In this document: piece after piece, positions 27,755 to 35,817 of the stretch | Numbering within the stretch: the first letter of the stretch is position 1 | How the letters are laid out: each line of letters starts with the position of its first letter | Assembly: GCF_003206645.1 (NCBI RefSeq) | Contig: NZ_PZJP01000017.1 | Span: forward strand, 1 to 64,000 | Direction of reading: 5' to 3' | From: Salinicola aestuarinus | Lineage (GTDB): Bacteria > Pseudomonadota > Gammaproteobacteria > Pseudomonadales > Halomonadaceae | DNA length: 64,000 nucleotides | The notes under the pieces: generated by a model | Seen by the model: the letters and a program-made list of their open reading frames with translations, nothing else | Databases searched by the model: none | What the model was told of the DNA's origin: nothing | Program-made: the position numbers and the translations under genes

Positions 27755-28437
27755 CACCCAATTTCGTTAATAGCTTCCATGGTCAGTTCAAAAACTCGAG
27801 GTTTAAGCTGCGGCAGCCGTTTTTCTTTAATAATTCGACAGCAAGAGGCCACGTCACTCAGATCATTTTTCTCTTGAATCAAAGATGAAAAATCGTAATC
27901 CCACCACTTAACCTCACTCAACTCAACTATTAGAGCCGGGGAAAAACGATATTTTATAAGCGTCGCCGGCACTCCACCGACTATAGAATAAGGTTCGACA
28001 TCTTTAACCACCACAGATCCGGATCCAATAATAGCGCCATCCCCGATGGTAATTCCTCTACGAATTATAACATTACGACCTATCCAGACGTCGTTACCAA
28101 TGTGGTTCCTCGCCGCCCTGTTCTCCAACCCCTTCTTTGATCTGATATTTTCAAATAACGGGTTACCCGTGAAAGGACCACTGTTATTAAAAGCAAAAAG
28201 ATGAGTGGATAATCTATCAGTTGGATGATCGGTAGGGCCCACACATACGTTTGGAGCTATAGAACAATAGCGGTCGATGGTCGTATTATAGATTTCCGAA
28301 CCTCTCCCCACGTATGACATGTAACCAAGTTTGCAAGTTCCATGCATAGCACCTGCGATTGAACAAGGCGCTTCGGAGGTTACGACCCCTTTGATCAATC
28401 TGGGGTTATATTTAATAGGATTTTTCTGCCAGTCCAT
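27754..28437 (-). CDS. CatB-like hexapeptide O-acetyltransferase
   Basis: About 227 residues. Hexapeptide repeats run through the middle (CKLGYMSYVGRGSEIYNTTI, NHIGNDVWIGRNVIIRRGIT, IGDGAIIGSGSVVVKDV), and VGGVPATLIKYRF is the usual end of the coil. The insert VGPTDHPTDRLSTHLF with its catalytic His is typical of the CatB/VatD xenobiotic and polysaccharide acetyltransferase group. It should O-acetylate a capsule sugar. The frame also has a GTG at 28443 that overlaps the stop of the large transferase gene. I use the ATG at 28437, which has an AGG-type site upstream. Confidence 0.82.
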   Translation of the reverse strand: MDWQKNPIKYNPRLIKGVVTSEAPCSIAGAMHGTCKLGYMSYVGRGSEIYNTTIDRYCSIAPNVCVGPTDHPTDRLSTHLFAFNNSGPFTGNPLFENIRSKKGLENRAARNHIGNDVWIGRNVIIRRGITIGDGAIIGSGSVVVKDVEPYSIVGGVPATLIKYRFSPALIVELSEVKWWDYDFSSLIQEKNDLSDVASCCRIIKEKRLPQLKPRVFELTMEAINEIG

Positions 28438-28442
28438 AGTCA

Positions 28443-31400
28443 CTACCTATTATTTGATATGTATTTTATTAAAGATTCAATTTCGCATCTTTTATTTTGG
28501 CTTGGGTCGTAGTATCTACTTAAAACGACATAGGCGAAATGAAAGATCTCATATACCGATCTTCGGCGTGTCCTACGCGCTATTGTTTTTTTATCTTCTG
28601 TTATCCCCCAACCAGAGTAAAAAGGAACTCCGTAACAGTGAACTTTTTTACCTCTCATCAGTGCTTCAAAACCCATCCCGGAAGTGGCAACGAACACCTC
28701 GTCCACAGTATCAAATAAGACATGAGGGTTTACATCAAAGTCAACAATATAGACATTGTCACAGAACTTAGTACAAGACAAAAAGTCATTGTTGAAATAG
28801 CTCGTTTTCCCTCCGGTTATAGCATCCGGATGCTGTTTGATCAGTATATCGTAATCCGGATAGTCGTTTATTGCATCATGAAGCATCTTGCTGAAACTTG
28901 TTTCGTCAGCCATCCCCGATATTACTGACTGATCTCCATAACGTTGATCGATCAAGAGAAGTTTAGGTCTATCTGGGCTGCCTATATCCAACTTAAGATC
29001 TGGCGCATGATTATATTTTGAAATGCGGTTAACTATAATATTGTCAATTAAGTCTTTAGACCGCTCCAACTCCACAGGGTCTAAATCTGGCCCATGCTCC
29101 AGCAGTCGCTCTAAGCGAGATATTTTGGTCGCGTCATAATAAGATGTTGTATCATCAAGTATAATCGATAATCCTGGCTCCCCAGACAAACCTAACCTTA
29201 ATGATCGAATAAACCCGTCCTCGACATAAATCAGGTGTCTTCCTAAAGCTTTCTTAACCTCAACCTGTTTTTTCTTTTCCGTACGTTCTGTAATTCCCCA
29301 TTGAACAAAAACGTCTACCGAGGCTAGCTCCGAAATTGTTTCTAATCCTTTAGCGGATTGTACACGCTGGTTTGCGTTCAACATGGGTAATAAATATTTT
29401 TGGGTACCAGTCCAAGTACTTTCGCCCGAAGGAATGCCAACAATATCCACCCTTTCTTGGTTAAAGATTTTTTCAAGGGAGGAACTTTGAAGTGATCTAT
29501 TGCTTAAAGTTGACCAGGACATCAGATAGTTTTTAATTCTAACATTTGACTGGCCATCAAAGGCGCCATTAGAAAACATATCTGCCGCCCAAGCCAAACC
29601 CTTTGGATCAGGAATAAAACCGTTATTTAAATATTCCTCAAGGCACAGTCTTACTTCTTTATGATTTTTAGCAATCGGAAAGTTGCAATTATCCCAAATT
29701 TGATCAAATTCAACGTATTTAGTAGAAAGAGGCATCCTCCCCATCAAAAAGCCTTCAAAAAGCATAGTACTATTCACAGAGGAAACAATGTCACAATGAT
29801 AAATAGCTTCTTCCGGAGCGACCATGTAGCACAACGCATCGTCTATAGCAGAGACACTTGACACTTTTAGCTTACTATCAAGATCTTCTCCTAAGATATT
29901 ATCTTTGGATGGCGGGAGGCGCACAATTAATTGCAACTCCAGGTCTTCGCAGAGTAGTAACAAATCTGATATTGCTTTACGCTGAGATTCACGAGCGATG
30001 CGCATATCTAGCTGGGAATCCAAGGGTTGAGAAGCAAAAAGGATAGTTTTAACACCCGGATCCAAACCAAACAACCGATAAAACTGAGCCCTTTCTAGCT
30101 TAGGTTTGTAGTCAACATACTTGTCAAACTTAGGCGCACCAACGCTAACAAACCTATCTTGTGGATAACCGCGACTTGTGAAAATAGCTTTCTGCAACCC
30201 TCCCCAACCAAGCGTGATATCAGCCAAAGGTTGAGAAGCAAATGACTTTGGATCCCAGTAATACTTATTCTGATCTACAAACACTGATTCGTGGGGTATA
30301 AGAATACGAGGAATATTTAGCTCCTCGCAAACATGCGAGATTATCCTCATAACTGGTGCCCAGTCAAAAGTAAAAATTACTCCCACCAACTTATGCCGAA
30401 GTGGTATAAGTCTCCTCACAATCATTCGCCTATATACATCTGGATTTTCTCTGGCGAACTTTAATACATTTCTGCGATTGGAAGACAAATCTTTTACGAA
30501 GTCAAGTGGTGCTATATCGTAGTCATCGGAAGATATATTTTTGATTAAAGAGTTGGAGTGTTCAGAGATCCATGGAATAAACAAATACATTGGCTTAGGA
30601 GACTCAAACGCTTTCGCCAACTCGTATCCCATTTCAGCATTGTACCAATCCGGTACGGAAGGACCGGTTAACTTCGATGCAGTAATTTTTTTCTCAGCAC
30701 CAGTGCTAGCACTGGCGCTTTTATCCTTTTTAATACTTTTAACAGGTTTTCGATGCTCAGCGATTTCGATCAGCTTTTGTATATATTCAACAGTCTTCTC
30801 TAAAGTAGTATATTTCTTGTGTATTGGATCAAAATACTGAGGATATAAAATATATGAAGCTGCGAACACTTGCTCTACTGTTAATTTCCGCGTGCGTCTC
30901 TTGTTTTTCTGTCTATCATCGGTCAACCCCCAACCGGCATAAAATGGGCAGCCCAAGGTTGTAACCTTTATACCCCTCAAGAGAGCCTCAAAACCAACTT
31001 GAGAAGTAATGGTATATACATGATCAACGCTTGAAAGAACATCAGCTATTGCAATATTATCTGTGATTAACTCGCAGATATTCTTAACTTCATTCGGGTT
31101 TGAGAGCATTTCCCGACGATTATGTAGCACATCTGGATGTGGCTTATAATAAATATCCGCTTCAGGATTTTCATAAGCAGCTAGTTTTACCAGATCATTG
31201 TTGTTATAATTTTCCGAGCAGCCATAGATAATTGAAGCATCATCTTCTACCTGCCCAATCACAAGAATTCTTTTCTTGCCGCCTTTAGTAGGGTAAATAT
31301 CTTCAGGAGATTTTCGACGCCCATTATTATATTTGCTTATACCCAGCGTCAGAATATTTTGGATGTTTTTTTCTGCGCGAGCCATTAACTCTGCATCTGA

Positions 31401-31859
31401 CTCAAAATCGTAGCTGGAAAGAATACACTCTAAGTCAGACTCTTTCGTCGCATCAAAATATGGAGTTTTAGAATCAAAATTCAGCGACAATGGTGGAGTA
31501 TGCTTGGACCCCAACTCTACTGAACGTATAAATCCGTCTTCGACATACTTTATAGGCTTGGTAGTATTTGAAATTGCTTTAGGGAGATTCATGCCCCAAA
31601 CAAGTATTTCTGCATCTGTTGTTTTTTCAATGAGTGGCAACCATTTTTTTTCCAGCTCGACTTGGTTGGCTTTGAAGGGAACATAGATAAAGGTCTTATC
31701 CGGCATCCAGGCCTCAATTATTGGCCTTTTCCAATCGTTTATCCTAAACGCAAAGACCGGATTCTTTACGCCGGACAATTTAGCAATCTCTTTTTTTTTC
31801 TTTGCGGCATCTTCAAAAAACTTGACTGGATGCTTGATTAACTTGGTGACCTTGCTCAT
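28443..31859 (-). CDS. Giant KpsC-like multi-domain transferase (Kdo-GT / GT-B-like / Kdo-GT), candidate capsule polymerase
   Basis: 1138 residues. An N-terminal KpsC-like module (about 80-370) has YVEDGFIRSVELG at about 107, YFDATKESDLE, GISKYNN, GFEALLRG and GCPFYAGWGLTDDR. A middle module (about 420-830) is different: TFDWAPVMRI, LIPHESVFVDQ and SSVNSTMLFEGFLMGR suggest a GT-B or CDP-glycerol-transferase-like fold. A C-terminal KpsC-like module (about 845-1138) has VEDGFIRSLRLG at about 880, SYYDATKISRLE, RISKYNHAPD, GFEALMRG and GVPFYSGWGITEDK. A true KpsC exists at 3566, so this is a second, specialised protein. It most likely forms the Kdo-containing repeat of the capsule chain. No membrane segment is seen. 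The gene is A+T-rich. Confidence 0.85.
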   Translation of the reverse strand: MSKVTKLIKHPVKFFEDAAKKKKEIAKLSGVKNPVFAFRINDWKRPIIEAWMPDKTFIYVPFKANQVELEKKWLPLIEKTTDAEILVWGMNLPKAISNTTKPIKYVEDGFIRSVELGSKHTPPLSLNFDSKTPYFDATKESDLECILSSYDFESDAELMARAEKNIQNILTLGISKYNNGRRKSPEDIYPTKGGKKRILVIGQVEDDASIIYGCSENYNNNDLVKLAAYENPEADIYYKPHPDVLHNRREMLSNPNEVKNICELITDNIAIADVLSSVDHVYTITSQVGFEALLRGIKVTTLGCPFYAGWGLTDDRQKNKRRTRKLTVEQVFAASYILYPQYFDPIHKKYTTLEKTVEYIQKLIEIAEHRKPVKSIKKDKSASASTGAEKKITASKLTGPSVPDWYNAEMGYELAKAFESPKPMYLFIPWISEHSNSLIKNISSDDYDIAPLDFVKDLSSNRRNVLKFARENPDVYRRMIVRRLIPLRHKLVGVIFTFDWAPVMRIISHVCEELNIPRILIPHESVFVDQNKYYWDPKSFASQPLADITLGWGGLQKAIFTSRGYPQDRFVSVGAPKFDKYVDYKPKLERAQFYRLFGLDPGVKTILFASQPLDSQLDMRIARESQRKAISDLLLLCEDLELQLIVRLPPSKDNILGEDLDSKLKVSSVSAIDDALCYMVAPEEAIYHCDIVSSVNSTMLFEGFLMGRMPLSTKYVEFDQIWDNCNFPIAKNHKEVRLCLEEYLNNGFIPDPKGLAWAADMFSNGAFDGQSNVRIKNYLMSWSTLSNRSLQSSSLEKIFNQERVDIVGIPSGESTWTGTQKYLLPMLNANQRVQSAKGLETISELASVDVFVQWGITERTEKKKQVEVKKALGRHLIYVEDGFIRSLRLGLSGEPGLSIILDDTTSYYDATKISRLERLLEHGPDLDPVELERSKDLIDNIIVNRISKYNHAPDLKLDIGSPDRPKLLLIDQRYGDQSVISGMADETSFSKMLHDAINDYPDYDILIKQHPDAITGGKTSYFNNDFLSCTKFCDNVYIVDFDVNPHVLFDTVDEVFVATSGMGFEALMRGKKVHCYGVPFYSGWGITEDKKTIARRTRRRSVYEIFHFAYVVLSRYYDPSQNKRCEIESLIKYISNNR

Positions 31860-31877
31860 TCGTTTATTCCTTAACTA

Positions 31878-32840
31878 TCAAGCATCGAAACTTTTGATAA
31901 CGCCAGCCGGTTTTAGCTGATCGTTTACGACAACTAGCGAGGTCAATCTTTTTTCACGCATCAATCCCTCACACTCATAGAGATTGGCGCCTTTGGGTAC
32001 GGTCGTTGGCATTTTGCCCATGATGTCCTGGGCAATGAGAGATTCGGTATTCCCGTGCTTTTCTATGGCTCGACGCAAGTCACCATCGGTAACGACCCCT
32101 ACCAAATCACCGGCCTGAGAAAGAATGCAGACGATACCTTTACCACCCTCGCTGATCTGGTGAACCACATTCGCAAACGAAGCGTCCTCCTGGATGGAGG
32201 GCACGGGGTGCATGACTTCCTGGACCTGGGTCAACAGTTTACGGCCCAGCGACCCGCCCGGGTGGAATCGGGCGAAATCGACCGGCATGAAGCCTCTGCG
32301 ATCCATCAACGCAACGGCAAGCGCATCTCCCATCACCAGCGTTGCAGTGGTTGAAGTGGTCGGCGCTAGATTGTTAGGACAGGCTTCACGTTCCACGGAG
32401 ACATCGAGATGGACGTCTGCGGCAATGGCAAGCGTCGAGTCACTATTGCCCGTGATCGCGATGCTCTTTGCCTGAATGTGGCGAATGTAAGGCAGCAGCT
32501 TCACCACCTCGTCGGTTTCACCACTATAGGAGATCAGTACGACTAGATCGTCTGCCCCGATCATGCCGAGATCGCCATGGTAAGCTTCACCCGGATGTAC
32601 GAAAAAGCTAGGAGTACCGGTCGATGCCAACGTAGCGGCGATTTTTTTTCCGATAATCCCGGATTTTCCCATTCCCGAGATAATGACCTTCCCAGTGCAC
32701 TTGTGCATGAGATTGACTGCTAACGAGACTTCGCCATTCAGCGATTCGCCAATGGTTTGTAACGATTTGGCCTGCTCCCAGAACACGTTGCGAGCCACTT
32801 CCAATGACTGATCCTTGTCAGAGTGTATTTGAGCTTCCAT
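31878..32840 (-). CDS. kpsF: Arabinose-5-phosphate isomerase KpsF/KdsD
   Basis: About 320 residues. It converts ribulose-5-phosphate to arabinose-5-phosphate, the first committed step of Kdo synthesis. An N-terminal SIS domain shows ISGMGKSGIIGKKIAATLAS, HPGEAYHGDLGMI, SYSGETDE and FHPGGSLGRKLL. Two CBS repeats fill the C-terminal third (VMHPVPSIQED..., IMGKMPTTVPKG...). The ATG at 32840 is chosen because it follows the kpsE stop by 13 bases. A GTG-type frame start at 32876 would run into kpsE. It lies in the same operon as kdsA and kdsBC, so the locus makes its own Kdo. Confidence 0.94.
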   Translation of the reverse strand: MEAQIHSDKDQSLEVARNVFWEQAKSLQTIGESLNGEVSLAVNLMHKCTGKVIISGMGKSGIIGKKIAATLASTGTPSFFVHPGEAYHGDLGMIGADDLVVLISYSGETDEVVKLLPYIRHIQAKSIAITGNSDSTLAIAADVHLDVSVEREACPNNLAPTTSTTATLVMGDALAVALMDRRGFMPVDFARFHPGGSLGRKLLTQVQEVMHPVPSIQEDASFANVVHQISEGGKGIVCILSQAGDLVGVVTDGDLRRAIEKHGNTESLIAQDIMGKMPTTVPKGANLYECEGLMREKRLTSLVVVNDQLKPAGVIKSFDA

Positions 32841-32853
32841 ATTCGTCTCGGTT

Positions 32854-33957
32854 TTAATCTCTATGATCTTTGACAATCAAAATGAGCATGTTGGCGATTA
32901 ACGCGATAAATAGCGCAATAACGGCAAACACGACAATGTTGTACAGACGTTCCGGCTGTTCCGGATACTGCGGCATCGTCGGGGATTGCAGCGTAGAGAG
33001 CTGCTTGAGTTTCCGCGCCGCCTCGACCTGCGTGCTCTGCAATGCAGCCAACGCGCCGGAGTAGCTTTCCTGGGCGAATTTTGCCTGCAACTGTAATCGC
33101 TGATATTCCGAGGAGAGCGAGTTCAGCGCATCCCCTGACTGAGCCGCCAGCCGCTGCTTTTCTTCCTCAATCTGGCCTTCCAGTGCATTGATCTGGCTCT
33201 TGACCCGCACGACTTCCGGAGAGCTCGCGCTCTGGAAACTGCTCAATGCGGTTCTCTGCGCTTTCAGGCTTGCTAGCTGGCCTTCTAGCGTCGACACGAC
33301 ACTGCTCAAACTCTCGACAGTCCCCGTAGGCGATACCAGCCCGTTTTCGTTCTGGTAATTCACCAGCGCTTGACGAGTCTGCTCGAAAGTCGTCTGGAGC
33401 TGATCGACCTGCTGCTGGAGAAACTTAACTTGCTCTTCTGCCAAGCGCCGGCCCATATCGTTCATATGCTGCTCACCACGCTCAAGCAGAAGATTGGCGA
33501 TCAAGTTGGCCTCTTTTGGGTTGAACGCCTCGACGTCGACACGCAGAACGCCGGCATATTCGTCGAGCTCGACCGAGACACGCTTGAGGTAATAGTCGTG
33601 CAGCTCTTCTAACGGTGCCGCTTCATCGCTCAGGCGGCTGAAGAAGTCACCACCACCGTCGGCGTAGTGCTCGCGGAAATTGGCATTCTCCACCAGGTAC
33701 TGCAGCATGTCGACCGAACGGAGATAGTCCCTCAGCAGCAGCATATCCGCGTTGTTGGCACCTCCGCCGCCAGAAAGCAGACTGCTGAAGCTCAAGTCCG
33801 GCGATGAGAGCTGTGGGCTTTCCAATACCACGTGGGCATGCGATACGTAGCGGTCACTGGCCCATACGGCCCAGTAGAGACTAACGAGCACGATAGCGAC
33901 TAGGCAGAGAACCCAGTGAAGATGCCTTTTCAACTTTTGCTTTACTAAAAATTTCAT
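32854..33957 (-). CDS. kpsE: Capsule export inner-membrane adaptor KpsE
   Basis: 367 residues, of the polysaccharide co-polymerase family (PCP-3). It spans the inner membrane twice and links the KpsMT transporter to the outer-membrane KpsD. A first helix lies at about 13-33 and a second at about 338-362, just before the short KDHRD tail. The periplasmic region between is rich in long coiled coils (about 165-325). TMPQYPEQPERLYN is the PxxP-type motif next to the second helix. It is located between kpsT and kpsF in the operon. Confidence 0.94.
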   Translation of the reverse strand: MKFLVKQKLKRHLHWVLCLVAIVLVSLYWAVWASDRYVSHAHVVLESPQLSSPDLSFSSLLSGGGGANNADMLLLRDYLRSVDMLQYLVENANFREHYADGGGDFFSRLSDEAAPLEELHDYYLKRVSVELDEYAGVLRVDVEAFNPKEANLIANLLLERGEQHMNDMGRRLAEEQVKFLQQQVDQLQTTFEQTRQALVNYQNENGLVSPTGTVESLSSVVSTLEGQLASLKAQRTALSSFQSASSPEVVRVKSQINALEGQIEEEKQRLAAQSGDALNSLSSEYQRLQLQAKFAQESYSGALAALQSTQVEAARKLKQLSTLQSPTMPQYPEQPERLYNIVVFAVIALFIALIANMLILIVKDHRD

Positions 33958-33995
33958 TAAATTCGCTTCTTTAAATCCGGAGCTAAGTACTGGCC

Positions 33996-34931
33996 TTATC
34001 TTCCGGCCGATGCTTGCTCATGCTGTTTAAGCTCTGAGAACCGCTTTCTCGCCAATCGATGTTTGCGATGCAGCAATTCGGTTTCTTCCTGCAAGATGGC
34101 CGCCTCATCTTCGTCAGTGGCCGTCTCCAGCCGATACTCCGAGATAATGTGCTGCTTGTGAAGTGTGGTTATTTCTTGCCTAAGGGAGCGAAGCTGAGCT
34201 TTAAGGCTGGTGGCATCCAATTGCTCGACTGGTGTTTCTTCTTCGTCGTCTTCGTCTGCAACATCAGTCATCACGCCCGTAGAGAGATGGTATGCGCCAA
34301 TGGCGTCTTCTATGCGATCAAACCACTGGGCATGGCCCTGATCGACGAAGATGCCGGCTTGGCACATCTGTTTCAGGGTGCCTTCACCGTGAGAGACCAT
34401 GATGAGGCTGGCATGATCCACACGCTGCTGAAATGCCTCCCTCGCCTTCGCCTTGAACGCACGATCACCCACGGCGGTCGCCTCGTCCGATATATAGATA
34501 TCGAAATCGAACGCAAGCGAGAGCCCAAAGGCGAGACGCGCTCGCATGCCTGAAGAATAGGTCGTGACAGGGTCATCAAAAGCCTTACCGATGTCGGCGA
34601 AGTCCTGGACCTCTTGGATCAACTTTTGAAGGCTTTTCTTGATGCCGTGAACGCGAGCGACGAACTTGACGTTCTGGCGGCCGGTCATGGAGCCCTTGAA
34701 GCCGCCAGCCAAGCCGATTGGCCAGGAGACGCGTCCCTTACGAATAACGCGGCCCTTATCCGGTGTATCCATACCGCCGATCAGGCGTAGCAGCGTTGAC
34801 TTTCCCGCCCCGTTTCGGCCCACCACGCCGACGCTAACCCCATTGGGAATGACCAGATTGACGTCCTTTAGTACCCAGTCACCACCGTGAGGCCCGTGGT
34901 AGCGTTTGTAGAGATTCCGGATTTCGATCAT
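33996..34931 (-). CDS. kpsT: Capsule export ABC transporter ATPase KpsT, with C-terminal extension
   Basis: 311 residues. Walker A is GRNGAGKS at 38-45, the ABC signature is YSSGMRARLAFGLSLAFD, and ISDEATAVGD is Walker B. E. coli KpsT is about 220 residues, so this protein has an extra 90 or so. The tail is acidic at first (DVADEDDEEE), then charged and heptad-like, consistent with a coiled coil. Together with KpsM it exports lipid-linked capsule. Some homologues that bind their polysaccharide have a C-terminal carbohydrate-binding domain, but this tail does not resemble one. Four bases separate it from kpsM. Confidence 0.94.
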   Translation of the reverse strand: MIEIRNLYKRYHGPHGGDWVLKDVNLVIPNGVSVGVVGRNGAGKSTLLRLIGGMDTPDKGRVIRKGRVSWPIGLAGGFKGSMTGRQNVKFVARVHGIKKSLQKLIQEVQDFADIGKAFDDPVTTYSSGMRARLAFGLSLAFDFDIYISDEATAVGDRAFKAKAREAFQQRVDHASLIMVSHGEGTLKQMCQAGIFVDQGHAQWFDRIEDAIGAYHLSTGVMTDVADEDDEEETPVEQLDATSLKAQLRSLRQEITTLHKQHIISEYRLETATDEDEAAILQEETELLHRKHRLARKRFSELKQHEQASAGR

Positions 34932-34935
34932 GAGC

Positions 34936-35748
34936 TCATATTGCCTTCAAACGCGATGCAAAACGGACATGCATGACCAGTCCTAATGAGAGTGTCGAAA
35001 GCGCCCAGAACCAGAGATAGGTCATGTCGATTCCGGGGATCGAGTGGTAGCTATCGAAGAAACTCAACCGCATGCTCTCGATGCCATGCACGATCGGGTT
35101 CCAGAGCAGGTACTGCTGATACTGTGCGGGCACATAAGTGACCGGGAAGATGACACCGGATATCAGCAGTAGCGGCAAAGTGATGATTTTCACGATACGT
35201 CCAACTTCTGGAATCAAACCTGAGGCGACTGAAAGCAAAACGCCAAGCCCGACACCCAGCATCCAGAGCGAGAGCCAGTCCATCATCACCCCAAAAGCGT
35301 GATCCGGAATCATATTGATCTTTAGCAAAGAGCCAATAACTATGAATAGTAGAAAAATAAAACTGCGAATCATCCCCTCTACAAAGCACCGTATCAACAC
35401 AGGATCAATTGGTAAGATTTGACGATAGGTAAAGAGCCCCTTATTAGATTCCACTGCGCCCATAGGTCGAATCATGGCTTCTCTGAACAAATAGAAACCC
35501 ATTAACCCAACAATCATCCAGGGAATAAATTCTGCCCCTGTAATGTTTTGGCCACCCCGAATGTAGGCACGGATAAAAATCATCACGGCGATCGTCGCAA
35601 CCGGTTCGAAGATCATCCAGAACCAGGCCATGCGATCCGCCATGGTTCTCGCAATCATTTCTCGGAGATACATCGCTGACCAAACATCCCAAGCGACCCG
35701 CATGGGATGACGGGTGGAATCATGAATGTGTTCCGTATTTGGCGCCAT
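34936..35748 (-). CDS. kpsM: Capsule export ABC transporter permease KpsM
   Basis: 270 residues with about six membrane helices of the ABC-2 type, beginning near residue 45 (WFWMIFEPVATIAVMIFI) and ending near 262. VTYVPAQYQQYLLWNPIVHGIESMR is the well conserved C-terminal element of KpsM/BexB permeases. It forms the inner-membrane channel for capsule with KpsT. GGAA lies about seven bases before the ATG. It lies 69 bases after kpsD and four before kpsT. Confidence 0.95.
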   Translation of the reverse strand: MAPNTEHIHDSTRHPMRVAWDVWSAMYLREMIARTMADRMAWFWMIFEPVATIAVMIFIRAYIRGGQNITGAEFIPWMIVGLMGFYLFREAMIRPMGAVESNKGLFTYRQILPIDPVLIRCFVEGMIRSFIFLLFIVIGSLLKINMIPDHAFGVMMDWLSLWMLGVGLGVLLSVASGLIPEVGRIVKIITLPLLLISGVIFPVTYVPAQYQQYLLWNPIVHGIESMRLSFFDSYHSIPGIDMTYLWFWALSTLSLGLVMHVRFASRLKAI

Positions 35749-35817
35749 TTAACGTTCCCGCGCCTGCCGACACTTAGCCGGGCAGGCGCTCATACACTGC
35801 TTGACTTGAAGAGACAC

